Source of the DNA: Harmothoe impar | Taxonomy: Eukaryota > Annelida > Polychaeta > Phyllodocida > Polynoidae | Length of the DNA stretch: 64,000 nucleotides | Direction of reading: 5' to 3' | Assembly (NCBI GenBank): GCA_947462335.1 | Contig: OX381720.1 | Span: 49,036,481-49,100,480, forward strand | Shown: one piece after another, positions 11,230-21,649 of the stretch | How positions within the stretch are numbered: the stretch's first letter is position 1 | Layout of the letters: every line of letters begins with the position of its first letter | Notes under the pieces: model-generated | Database searches by the model: none | Seen by the model: only the letters and a program-made list of their open reading frames with translations | What the model was told of the DNA's origin: nothing | Program-made: the position numbers and the translations under genes

Positions 11230-12571
11230 CGGTTCCTCTTCCAAAACCTAGAAGACGCGTTCACAACGTTCCCCCAGTTCGACGCCGTCCTCCACGCTCT
11301 GATCAAAGAAAATCTAGTCGGCGGTCCTTCCATCATCTTCCATAGATTTCACGAGAAGGGCACCACGCGGATAAGGGAGCACAAGTACGGCGAAGAAGCG
11401 AGACCGTGCCAACACATCCTAGGACTAGACGCTAACTCTCTGTACTTGCGCTGCATGAGCGAAGCGCACTGCACGGGCTATTACGCGGTGAGACGGCCCG
11501 AGACCGAGTTCAAGCCCGAAATTAGGCAAAGAAACTCTCACAGCGCTTTGGAGTGGTTACGCTTCGTAGAGCACGACCGCGACGTGAAACTGCGCCACGC
11601 TTTGAACGGCGGCGAGATGGTTGTAGGCTGTCGGAGAATTCGCGTGGACGGGTTTCACGCGGCCTCTAATACGGTTTTCCAGTTTCACGGGTGTTGGTTC
11701 CACGCTCACGAGTGCATACCGTCGCACCGATATCAGTGCGCTTCACTGAGAGAGGAGAGACGCGACAGAACGACCAGAGTAAGCGCTTACTTGAAAGCGC
11801 TAGGTCACAAGCTGGTCGTCGTGTGGGAGTGCGAATGGCGAGAGATGAAGCGTCGAGATGAGCGGGTCAAGGCCTCCCAACAACGCTGGAAGGTTGACGC
11901 TTTGAAAGTGTCTCGAAACGCGATGAGCGAGAGCGACATCCTTTCCGCTGTGAAAGAGGAGAAAATGTTCGGTTTAGTTCAAGTGGACATCACTACGCCG
12001 CCTCACCTACGAGACTACTTCGAAGAAATGACCCCCGTTTTCAAGAACGCGACCGTTTCAAAATCGGACATAGGACCTCACATGTCAGACTTTGCGCAGG
12101 AAGAAAAGCTGTTGAACACGCCTCAGAGATGTCTGATAGGGAGTTACCACGGAAAAAATATTCTCTTGGGAACGCCGCTTCTCAAGTGGTATTTAGAGCA
12201 CGGTTTGATAGTCACCAAAGTGCAGCTGGTGGTAGAATACCTACCTAAACGCTCCTTTGCGGGTTTCGCGGACGAAGTAACGGCGGCGCGAAGACGTGGC
12301 GACGTGAACGAGAACGAGAAAATTCTGTCAGACTGTTACAAGTTAATGGGAAACGCTACGTACGGTAAAACAATCTGCAACAAAGAAAAACACACGGCGG
12401 TGAGATACACTGACAGTCGGAAGTTCGAACTATTGGCCAATTCGTGGCGCTTCAAAAAGGCGTCCGAGTTGAGTTCCGATCTGTTTGAAGTCGAACTACA
12501 ACCGAAAACAGTCAACAACAACCTCCCTATTCAAATAGGGTTCATGGTATACCAGTACGCGAAGTTGAAAA

Positions 12572-12577
12572 TGTTAG
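12572..12577. repeat. Target-site duplication, left copy (nested element)
   Basis: TGTTAG precedes the terminal AGTAGTATAG and is repeated at 22290-22295. The six bases belong to the polymerase reading frame. Confidence 0.9.
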
Positions 12578-13308
12578 AGTAGTATAGTATGTATCGGAAC
12601 GGGACTATAGTTAAGTACTGTTTATTACTCAATCGACCTGCAGCCAATCAGAGGCCTCCCTTTTGGCGGGAAATTCAAAAGCAGCCAATGAGAGGCCTCC
12701 CTTTTGGCGGGAAATTCAAATAGGTCACGTGACCGGAAGTGACCTACTTCCGGTCACGTGACCTTTGGGCGGGAAATTCAAATAGGTCACGTGACCGGAA
12801 GTGACCTACTTAAGAGGGTCACGTGACCACCATGTTGGCGGGAAATTCAAATAGGTCACGTGACTGGAAGTGACCTACTTAAGGGGGTCACGTGACTACT
12901 AGGTTGGCGCGAATTTCAAAATAAGTCACTTGAGATTTTTATGGATAAATAAATTTTAAAAAAGAAAAAAAGCAAGCTGAAAGCTTGCTAAAAAATAATT
13001 TAAAAATGTGGCTCTTTTTTTTAGGGGGGGGAGGGGCACTCTGGGGGGCACTCTTTAAGATGCATGGGGGGGGAGGGGGGGAGGGGGGGAGGGGAAGGGT
13101 TTTTTAAGAGTGAGACTCGCTTCTCTGCCCTCTCTTTTCTCTGAGGGGCACTCTTTAAGATGCATGGGGGGGGAGGGGGGGAGGGGAAGGGTTTTTTAAG
13201 AGTGAGACTCGCTTCTCTGCCCTCTCTTTTAGAGGGCAGAGAGGCGAGTCTACTGGTTCGTCTACTTACAATGAAATGTATCATGATTGCGTTTATGATG
13301 ATGTGCAT
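12578..13308 (+). repeat. Left inverted arm of the nested element
   Basis: It starts with the shared terminus, then carries repeated modules: AGCCAATCAGAGGCCTCC and AGCCAATGAGAGGCC (CCAAT), TTTTGGCGGGAAATTC four times in variants (E2F-type core), GGTCACGTGACC (E-box) and CCGGAAGTGACC (ETS core). Further in come a small hairpin (AGCAAGCTGAAAGCTTGCT, 12974-12992) and two copies of a ~105-bp block (GGGGCACTCTTTAAGATGCATGG, G-rich tract, AGAGTGAGACTCGCTTCTCTG). The right arm has only one copy of that block, which explains the length difference. Confidence 0.88.
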
Positions 13309-14640
13309 CATGATGTGACTATCTTACAACCTTATAAGAAATAAGCAAGGTCTCTCTCCTATACATGGGCGTACTTACACTGACTATTTGTAAACTAATG
13401 AATGGGACTTCCTCGTTAAAATCAGTATCTACAACTCTTTCAATCTTAAGGCTTTTTTTGAGTTTATTCTTTTGTTCAATTTTGGGCCCACCTCAAAAGA
13501 GGAATAGGCCCTCGCTTGCTCATCAGAGCCGGGGTGTAGAAGGCCCCTGCCCTGTCGGGTACGTTCTGAGATAGATCGCCCTCTGGTACGTTTTTGGTTA
13601 GTTTGGAGCTCTCAGTCGACTGTCTTATCCACCTTAAAAAAACCAGACTTTCGGTGTCTCATGATAAAACTGGTGCCTTATACTAAGTGCTGGATTACTT
13701 TCTCATTTTTTTATTGTTCTATCCGATGCTTATTTAATTTTTGCACTGATAAAAACGGCTAGCTTGTACAAACACGCGGTCTATTTAAGCGTTAAGTGTA
13801 GAAAATGAACAGAACAGTGCACAGAAAATAGAGCTACCGACTACATTTCGCCCAGTCACTCAGCGGAGAACAAAAGAACTACTGACGTAGTGTACCCGCT
13901 ATTCCGACAGTTGGCGCCACCGTTATACTTTTCCCGCGTGCGACATGAAGCCCTGGGGTGGGTACTGGCTGTTTGGTTGTAGGTACCGAAACATAAAAAA
14001 CTACAGCCAGCCCATGTCATGGTGAGACAGCTCTCTTATTCCCCCTTGAGTAGCGTCCGTAGGGCCTATGACAAAACCTAGTCCCGTACACTGAGCAGCT
14101 TCAGGTCTGAAGGCTCATACAGAAAAATGTGTGGGTGTGTGGGTGTGTGGGTGTGTGGGTTGCTTTACGCCTTAGTTAACAGCTATGGTCATTTCAAGGG
14201 CGGTGATGGTGATCGAATCTATGGCCCTTTTACCGAGACAAGGGTTTCTTTTACATCCCACACTTCATAGGGGTGTGTGGGTGTGTGGGTCTGTGTGTGT
14301 CTGTTCGGTCTGTGTGTGCACGCGTCTTGCACTCCGGAACATGTTCAGACACGTTCGAACTTGCTCGGACGTGCCTGGACAGGTCTCACACGCCGACCGT
14401 GTCTGAACATGTTTTCACCTTATAGCTGCTGCCGATGCTGCTACCGCTGCTGCCGATGCTGCTGATGTTAGTAGTCGCGTCGACAAAGAATCGTCATTTG
14501 TCACACTTAAGCCTCTAGTTAAATGCGCGACAGGTAGTAAGGCTACCAACGCGACGACCGGATCGCGCTCTTGCTTAAAGGTGCACCTCAACTCAGTGCG
14601 CCTTTAACACCCGTCCCAAATAGGTAAAGTTCCTGACGCA
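13309..14640. other. Nested element, non-coding left interior
   Basis: No convincing gene. It contains (GTGTGTGG)n stretches at 14127-14160 and 14270-14320. The ~85-bp sequence TTGCTTTACGCC..AACAGCT..GGTCATTTCAAGG..GGTGATGGTGATCGAATCTATGG at 14159-14224 recurs at 17279-17344. A GCTGC-rich stretch at 14425-14465 recalls the triplet-rich part of the PC4-like gene but has no open frame of note. Confidence 0.55.
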
Positions 14641-15035
14641 GCACAGCACCTCCCACCAGTAGCCAATCAGCGCGCCGAACGCCGGACACACCCCCACCGT
14701 GTGAGCCTCTAAGTAGGTCACACGAACCATACTAAGATGCCGACAGGACTAATTGGTCCGTCCGCGGTGGCTGCGAGAGATTGCGCGCCGTCTAAATTCA
14801 CTGCCATGATTGGCAGAGGGGGGGGCTGATTACCCCTCGTCGGATGAATTGCGGCGGAACCACAATCAATTTTTCGCTGTTTTAGATAAAAAGAGATCCA
14901 GAGCTATCCGCTCGTCCAAGAATTATTTTTCTATCAGCCCGGGATCACCCCCAAATTCAGGCCTAAAGTCCAAAAACCCAAAAAAAATTTCCTATGGGAT
15001 TTTAAGGTTGAAGCGTTTTTTGTGACCCCAAGGAG

Positions 15036-15150
15036 CAGCTCACGGGTTCGAACCCTGTAAACGCCTTGACGCGCTTTCGTCGCCTAAGGCGCCTGTGGCT
15101 AGACGTCTTGACTAAAACTTAGTGAGGGTTCTAACCCGGAACGTCTATAT
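15036..15150 (+). repeat. tRNA-like remnants (possible SINE or tRNA-derived pieces)
   Basis: ACGGGTTCGAACCCTGT at 15042-15058 folds as a five-base-pair T-arm with a TTCGAAC loop, and GAGGGTTCTAACCCGG follows at about 15123-15138. No complete cloverleaf can be drawn around either, so I do not call tRNA genes. They are most likely tRNA-derived repeat pieces carried by the nested element. Confidence 0.4.
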
Positions 15151-15159
15151 TAGCCGCCT

Positions 15160-16730
15160 AATTTCTACTAGCCCCGAAAACGAGAGTATCACATCTATAT
15201 AGGTCACCCATGTTAGCCTTGGTTTAAGTGCGTGCAGAACCGTGTATTGTGCATTTATGCAGCATACAGATATGGAGACATGCTGCTACAGTGTCAAATT
15301 GATCGACATTGTATGTAACTGGACATGAAGAAGGATATTTTTACTTAGTTTTCTAAAAAGAGGGTAGTTCTCGGTACTCCTCCAGCAGCAGTGGTAGGGG
15401 AGTCGGACAGGTACTTAACCCTATTTATAGGGGCGCTAAGGTAGGGAGTTTGATAAATTTTTGAAAAATGAGTTAAAAAATACATAGTGGTTCCATTAGT
15501 ATAGATCTCTATGAGAGCTTTTCAGATCTGCTTAGATCCAGAAATATCATGGTGAATGCATCTGAACATATTTCCCATTTCTGTGATCTAGGCAGGAGAG
15601 GGGCACTTTCATAGCAGTTAGGGGTTCTGTAGCTCTGGCCCTAGGCACCCTTCTAACTCAGACAGAACAGGTTTACTTAAAATGGCTAGGGTCATTGTTG
15701 GGCAGAGGCACATACATCTGGATTTCACATACGTCTTCAAGAACACAATTACTAACATCCCCATGGTAACAAGTTTTAACAACTCATATTTATTTATTAC
15801 ATTTTGACATGAAGAATGTCACCATAATATTGTAGGCTACAGAAAACAGAGACTCTTATCTTTCTCCACTAATGACTCCATTCATGTTGACTGCCATGAT
15901 ATTGTGATTAAAATGAGGGGTTTGTGTTTTTTTATAGCTCAAGAAATGAGGTCAGGAGGGCTATTTTTATGCAATGCACCAGTGGGGGTGCTATTAGGAA
16001 GGGTGCATATTTGATCACAGAAACAGGCAGACTACAGCGGCAGCGCTATTTTGAACTCTCTAGAGGCTAAGGGTTTGAGATGAACGTGTCCCATGTCGCA
16101 TGTCGATTTTTAAGAAATGACCATGTCACATGACCCTAAGTGAAAAAGGCGTTGTCACTAGTGTCACTAAGGGGGAAAATGTAGGGGCACCGTAATTGAT
16201 ACAATCGGACTCTTGGGACCATAGACTACTAGGAATTTTTTTTTTTAATTTGACCACCCGCAAGGCCGGAATTTGAAGGAAGAGTTGAGGCGCCTACTTA
16301 TACAGTAATTGAGAATTTTTTATTCATGTCACATGTCGATTTTTAAGAATGGTCTAATGACACAGATAGCGCTAAACTTAAAGACCTACTCCCCGCCCCC
16401 TTAGTCTTTCTATACTGAATCCGGGACTTGCCGGCGAGGCCGACAAAGGGCTGACCTAATGAGCTCACAGCTGGACTAGATACCCAATGTTTTGGATTGG
16501 AGAAATCAGCAGAGCAATAAAAGCGTGGTGAGGCTGGTGTTATTTTCAAGGGTGGCCCCTGTGAGTTGTAAAATTGGTGCTAAATGTGGTAACCAAGAGG
16601 ATGCTAAGTTTATTGATATTGTCCGTTAATGATACTTAAGGTGGGTGTTGTCTAAAGTTTTAATTGATATTACCAATGTGGCCAATAATGACTTCACAGT
16701 TGGGGCCTTCGCCCGCAGGTCCCAGATTCA
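15160..16730. other. Nested element, non-coding interior
   Basis: AT-rich, no gene seen. At 16085-16145 and 16325-16350 there are pieces of a dispersed repeat with iterated ATGTC(A/G)CATG and CGATTTTTAAGAAATG. The same family appears in host DNA at 28020-28170 and 40325-40485. Confidence 0.5.
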
Positions 16731-16733
16731 GGG

Positions 16734-17577
16734 TATTCTTTGTTTATTGTGTGGCCCCTAAAGAGGGGCCGACTAACTCCTTAGAGTTAGTTAGATGCTG
16801 CCGCTGTGCTATGCAACATCAGCGTAATTAATTACGCCTCATGTTGGGCAGCATGGATCACTTGATGGGTGATACCTCAAAGCACAAACACGGCAGAGCC
16901 GTGTGTGGCATGCGAGGACCAGTGGGTCAGGGGTGATCCGTTGCAGACAGAATACCGATCCGTGTGAGGTTCTGACTTTCTATAGCTTTTTATAAAGCTT
17001 TAGATATGGTGTGGTATTTTTCATCTCGCTATAGTTTAGTTGGTATTTAAGGAAACCGCCTCATTTCTATCAGAAATACACAATATTGAATTGTTTTTAT
17101 ATTTTAATATATTAGAAGCGCGCTTTGTTGCCTATATAGCTCATTATGCGTTGAAATGCTCGCGAGCATCGTAGGAATGTACAAAACCTCTATTGTGGCG
17201 CTATCTGACGAAAGAGCGGGGAACTATACTAGCGCGTTCGTTATTCACATCTTTGACAGGGACTTGGTTGGTTGTTGGGCTGCTTTACGCCCTAATTAAC
17301 AGCTGAGGTCATTTCAAGGGGGGTGATGGTGATCGAATCTATGGATGACTGAAGGTGGAAAGCACACCCCTACACTTTTACCGAGGCAATGGAGCTGCTC
17401 AAAGGGTGTGGCGAGCTAGACTGGAGGATGTAATAACTAGGCGGCAGAGGGGCCAAAAAGACAATCTCGTAGTAGTAAGTCTACTTGGATCTTGAGTAGC
17501 CGCCTTTGTGGTTATAATTACCTAGACTAGTTGGCTCTGCCAGCCTGGTCAAGTGAAAATTGGTAAGGAGACTATGA
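16734..17577 (+). repeat. Direct repeat copy 1 in the nested element
   Basis: It shares with 18046-18658 the sequence order TATTCTTTGTTTATTGTGTGG, the hairpin GGCCCCTAAAGAGGGGCC, TTCTGACTTT.TATAGCTTTT, CTCGCTATAGTTTAGTTG, CGCTTTGTTGC, GACAATCTCGTAGTAGTA and CCTAGACTAGTTG. Copy 1 carries an extra ~160 bases (17240-17400) that include the block also found at 14159-14224. No open frame is conserved between copies. Confidence 0.8.
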
Positions 17578-18045
17578 ACTAAGCTAAGCTCGGATTTTAA
17601 AATGGTCTATAAAAGTATAATAAAACTATAGCGCACCCTCTTAGATTTGATGATAAGACACAGCCTACTAGGTATACGCATTTGTACAAGGGTATCATTG
17701 TGTATAAAATGCTCTTTTGGTACATCATCCCGACTCTACACGAGCACCATTTTCAACGACAGATAGTGCTGTAGTGAATTTCCCATCTCAAGGCGAGCCC
17801 CGCTAATTATGGAGACCCTGGAGTAGGATTAACATTATATCCCAATGTCTGTGGTGGTCATTTATGATATGCAGACTGCACCCTGGAGGTGATAGATCTG
17901 ACCACAGGCTCGCAATATGGGGCTCCCCTCTGAGAGTATCAAGGTTTGCGTATAGTCTCCTGCAGTTTAAATCTGTTACCTCCCCCTTTGTTGGCCTCGC
18001 CAAAATCCTGGGAGATTCACTTTAAACTTAAGGCTTACCCTTTTT

Positions 18046-18658
18046 TATTCTTTGTTTATTGTGTGGCCCCTAAAGAGGGGCCGCGGTGTTGATTAATTAC
18101 ACCACATGTTAAGCAACATAAGATCAAACCTCCCTCAAAAGCGTCAAGGCTCAAAGTCCTGTTGGACGGGAACCCTGTGTGGCATTTCAAGACGAATGGT
18201 TGAGTGATCTGTTGCAGATGCCGTTCCGTGAGAAGTTCTGACTTTATATAGCTTTTATATCGCTTTAGTTATGGTGTAGTATTTTCAATCTCGCTATAGT
18301 TTAGTTGATATTTCAAAGAATCTGCCTCATTCTATCAGAAATACACAACGTTGACATGTTTCTTATATTCAATATATTAGAAGTGTGCTTTGTTGCTTAT
18401 TATAGGTCATTATGCGTTTAAAATGTTCGCGAGTATCGTGGAAATGTACAAAAACCCTATTGTGGCGCCATCTGACGAAAAGAGCGGAGAACTATACTAG
18501 AGCATGTAATCGCCAGACCAGCAGGCGGCAGCAGAGTGGTCAAAAGACAATCTCGTAGTAGTAGGTCCACTTGGATGTTGAGTAGCCGCCCTTGTGGTTG
18601 TAATTACCTAGACTAGTTGACCCTGCCGGCCTGGTCAAGTGAAATTAGTAAGGAGACC
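18046..18658 (+). repeat. Direct repeat copy 2 in the nested element
   Basis: Roughly 80 percent similar by eye to 16734-17577, lacking the 160-base insertion. The divergence between the two copies is much greater than that between the element's inverted arms, so this duplication is older than the present insertion. Confidence 0.8.
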
Positions 18659-18659
18659 G

Positions 18660-19315
18660 CCCATTAACGTGCTCCACAGTCTTTAGACAGTTAAGCCTAT
18701 AGTCAAGACCGGAGAATTTGGCGAGACGCCCCTCTGGGAGGTCATAATCCTCAATGTTAGGTGTTAGCTCATTAACATCAGATACCATATTAACAACCCA
18801 TTTAAAATGGTCATTTTAAGAGCAACTCACCCTATTCTGACAAAATCCTATTAGCAGGTAACCTCTGTATAATCCATACTGCAAACATCTGCTACTTCGA
18901 GCGTCTGCCTCGTGACTGATAGTGTACAACAAGACGAAGTGGGCAGAGATAAAAAAAATTGAGGCTCTTTATATAGCCGAGAGAGCGGCTAATCTGGATG
19001 GTCTAAGCTTGTTTTCACCTAGAGTCCCACCCTCTTCCAGAGAGGAATCAAATCGCTTTTCACCTGAACCCTTCCACCCCTAATCCCTCAGCATGAAAAG
19101 AGAGATAACGAGTGTAACGTGCGCTACATGTATATGGGATTATAGCTGGTGAAGAGATAAAGCCGGGTCACCACCTGCGTATACAAAGACTACAGGGGGT
19201 GATTAACGACAGGTGTGACGCGCCAGCCCGTGGACGGATTATCTTTTAAGCTGACGCTTATTCAACTAGCCAGCCGACGTCCCGCGCCACTCACTGCGGC
19301 AAGAGGAGGTGCTTT
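18660..19315. other. Nested element, non-coding
   Basis: No gene or clear repeat seen; only short open frames. Confidence 0.5.
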
Positions 19316-19530
19316 TGTTTTACACTTGAGCCGCTTACCACATCGTCTCTACCTCACAGACAGACACATGCCCTCTGTAGCTTTTTTTTGTATACACACT
19401 CTAATCTCATAACCTCCTGATCCGTTATACAGGTAACGGGTATTCTCTTTTAAATAGCTGCCAGTCAGCCTGCGGCAGCTGAAAACGACGGTAAGTAGCT
19501 TAGCTCTAGAAGCAAGAAGACGTATATAAG
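19316..19530 (+). promoter_or_regulatory. Promoter module shared with the outer element
   Basis: TTTTACACTTGAGCCGCT..ACC, CTCACAGACAGACAC, TTTTTTTTGTATACACACTC, GTAAGTAGCTTAGCTCTAGAAGC and TATATAAG (19523-19530) occur in the same order as at about 6748-7256 in front of the PC4-like gene. The intervening tandem block of the outer element is missing. The TATA box lies 338 bases before the cargo ATG. A second TATA-like TACATAAGG at 19772-19780 is closer (88 bases). Confidence 0.7.
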
Positions 19531-19867
19531 GAGGCTGACACGTGTATAGGCGCCTTATAAGTTTGCAAGGGGTAAATACTAGTGAAAAAGGAAGGCAGGT
19601 GTGCAGGTAGCTTTCTAACAGACACGTGTGTGCACTAAGCTGCTTAAGTCTAAACCCACCTGCAGTAGTCAAGTAGCAAGTGAAAACTTACTTAACAGAT
19701 CACTTAATTGAGTAGAGACTCTGTACTGAGAGAGTCTTTTCAGCCGTTTAAGAGGATTATCTAGGACAGGGTACATAAGGAGTGAAACGCCGCTCTCACC
19801 CATCACACTTTCTCGACCCGCCCTTCATCATCGTAGCATCGTCCACTCCACGCTCGCTCAGCATGTT

Positions 19868-20731
19868 ATGAGGGTTATTTCTACCTTTACAGCTTCTTTT
19901 CTTATCGAAGTGTCGACGCTACAGAGCATCGAAACTCTCCAAATGAGTCCAAGAAAGAAAAAGCAACTCCCACTAGAAGCAAGAAGAGAAACAGTGCCCT
20001 ATGATGCATGTGAGGTAAAGAAACATTGGAAGGACGTCACCAAGGAGCAATGGATAGAAGCATGCTTCAACTTCATCGGAACGGAAGTAGTTTCATTTGG
20101 ACAGAGGGAGAAAATTTTGTTGGAGCTATTTTTCTTAGCTCCGTATAGTTGGCCTGACTGTAGTGGTGAAATTCCTTCAGGTTTTTCAGGGTTCGGCATA
20201 CAAGTTATCTGGTCTTTGAAGGAGCTTCGATATATGCAACGCACTCACGAGGAGATTGTTCAGAAAATGACGGAATTCGAAACAGGAGAAGACACAATAT
20301 GGTGCGAGGAGACGACATATGCGGACGATGATCTGGAGTACATCATTTGTAGCCCGTTGGAACATTATGTTAAAGACTTTGAGGACATGCTAGCCAGCAC
20401 TGCGATGACCCCGAAAGAGAGATCCCTTACTGCACAGAAGGAGGCCAAAGCTGTGTTGGAAAAGCTCAAGTTTGGTCAAGGATTCACTCTTCAAAGCAGC
20501 TGTGTGAGTGTGATAAAAAGTCTTGTGTTGAAACATCCGGACATGAAGTTTTCGCGTGCTGTTGACACACTTCCTTTGCCTGAACTGATGATGAACATGA
20601 TCGACCCCATCGTACCAACATGTTTCGACTCTGCCAATTGCCCCATGTATAAAATGGTTTCAAGTTTTGCCTGTGGCCGATGGCTAAACGATCCACTGAA
20701 GTCAGAAAACCTCCTTGATTTAGTCGACTGA
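19868..20731 (+). CDS. Unrecognised 287-residue protein, cargo of the nested element
   Basis: I do not recognise this protein. The ATG at 19868 opens 287 residues to TGA at 20729-20731. A later ATG (MSPRKKKQ, 19943) would give 262 residues and may be the real start, because an upstream ATG-TTA-TGA (19863-19871) overlaps the first. The product is mixed helical in character: a basic patch (PRKKKQ), Trp-rich early part (KKHWKDVTKEQWIEACF), acidic middle (YADDDLEY) and a C-terminal region with several Cys (CFDSANCPMYK..FACGRW). No signal peptide or membrane span is clear. It is not a polymerase, integrase or capsid by any motif I can see. Codon use is plain, unlike the triplet-rich PC4-like gene. 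It could be a captured host gene or a lineage-specific accessory factor. Confidence 0.65.
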   Translation: MRVISTFTASFLIEVSTLQSIETLQMSPRKKKQLPLEARRETVPYDACEVKKHWKDVTKEQWIEACFNFIGTEVVSFGQREKILLELFFLAPYSWPDCSGEIPSGFSGFGIQVIWSLKELRYMQRTHEEIVQKMTEFETGEDTIWCEETTYADDDLEYIICSPLEHYVKDFEDMLASTAMTPKERSLTAQKEAKAVLEKLKFGQGFTLQSSCVSVIKSLVLKHPDMKFSRAVDTLPLPELMMNMIDPIVPTCFDSANCPMYKMVSSFACGRWLNDPLKSENLLDLVD

Positions 20732-20785
20732 CTAAATGTATTTTCTCATACTAGTATTAGTAGCATTAGTAATAGCGGCTACTCG

Positions 20786-21128
20786 GTCTCGTGCAGCACA
20801 AGCAGCAGCATCTGTCAGCAGCATCCGTGACATCGTCAGCAGCAGCAGCACGAGCAGCACAAGCAGCAGCTGCTGCAGCAGCTGCACAAGCAGCACAAGC
20901 AGCAGCATCTGTCAGCAGCATCCGTGACATCGTCAGCAGCAGCAGCAGCAGCAGCAGCTGCACGAGTAGCACAAGCAGCAGCATCTGTCAACAGCATCCG
21001 TGACATCGTCAGCAACTGCAGCAGCTGCACGAGCAGCACAAGCAGCAGCAGCTGTCAGCAGCTGCAGCAGCTGCACGAGCAGCACAAGCAGCAGCACCGA
21101 CAGCAGCAGCAACAGCAAATCAGCAGCA

Positions 21129-21164
<36 letters not shown>

Positions 21165-21172
21165 GCAGTGTG
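20786..21172 (+). repeat. CAG-rich triplet array with internal ~65-110-bp periodicity
   Basis: Runs of (CAG)n are broken by a recurring phrase, GCATCTGTCAGCAGCATCCG then TGACATCGTCAGCAGCAG (near 20808, 20906 and 20981), showing that it grew by duplication of larger units. It begins about 55 bases after the cargo stop codon and is likely in its 3' UTR. All six frames are open in places, but only because the triplets have no stops. Confidence 0.85.
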
Positions 21173-21649
21173 GACCGCTAAATTCGAGATGGTGACATAC
21201 CTGTTTCTTAGAATCGACATTCGACATGAGGCCTAGTGACATTTGACATGAAGCTTGAAAAACATAGTGACAGGTGACATGAGCAATTCTTAAAATCGAC
21301 ATGAGATATGAGCATAATTAAGCGACATCGACATGCGCCATGGCTATTTTTTTATTTTTTTTGAAGACAACCGCCATAGCCTCCTTATCCAGACCTCCAC
21401 TAGTAGTGCTCTATAAGCGCAAGCTTTGCCTTAAGAGAGCTGTGGCTGTGAACCCTCTCCTCCCTCCGTACACACAGGTAAATATCAGAGTCAGCCAATG
21501 TCGCCAATACTACTCTCATACAAGAGTCAGGCGCTGCTGGACTATAATAGATGGGTCAAGGACTGTTGTACTGAGGGTCAGGCTAGGCCGGACATTCAAT
21601 AACGGGCTGGACTTTGGCAAATTTGCTTGAAAGTCTAGCCAGCAAGAGA
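21173..21649. other. Nested element, non-coding before the right arm
   Basis: 21190-21335 contains reverse-oriented pieces of the GACATG-iterated repeat family (AATCGACAT..GACATGAGG, TTCTTAAAATCGACATGAGA). The rest has no supported gene. Confidence 0.55.

Larger units (their letters stand above)
9073..12577 (+). pseudogene. DNA polymerase type B (protein-primed, Polinton-like), 5' part, split by the nested element
   Basis: This encodes the replicative polymerase of the element. The N-terminus carries a C2H2-type finger (CEKCFKMF..H..H, residues 5-23), a second Cys cluster, and a region with DNLCIFRCISFHL (about 234-246) typical of long invertebrate PolB proteins of this class. Another C2H2 finger lies near residues 347-372. 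The 3'-5' exonuclease motifs are FDFEA (D414, E416), GFNSGRYD (N548, D553) and YNNKD (Y681, D685). A TGA at 11227-11229 then interrupts the frame, which stays open afterwards with motif A (GLDANSLYL, about 11422-11448) and motif B (KLMGNATYGK, about 12341-12370). At 12577 the nested element begins; the motif C part lies at 22296-22915. As it stands the gene cannot make a full polymerase. The stop may be a mutation or a readthrough codon (see findings). Confidence 0.88.

Noticed and set aside
15036..15150. Functional tRNA genes
   Set aside because: Only T-arm-like pieces fold; no D-arm, anticodon arm or acceptor stem pairs.
20736..21302. Several overlapping 60-95-codon frames on both strands
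   Set aside because: CAG-triplet array; composition artefact.
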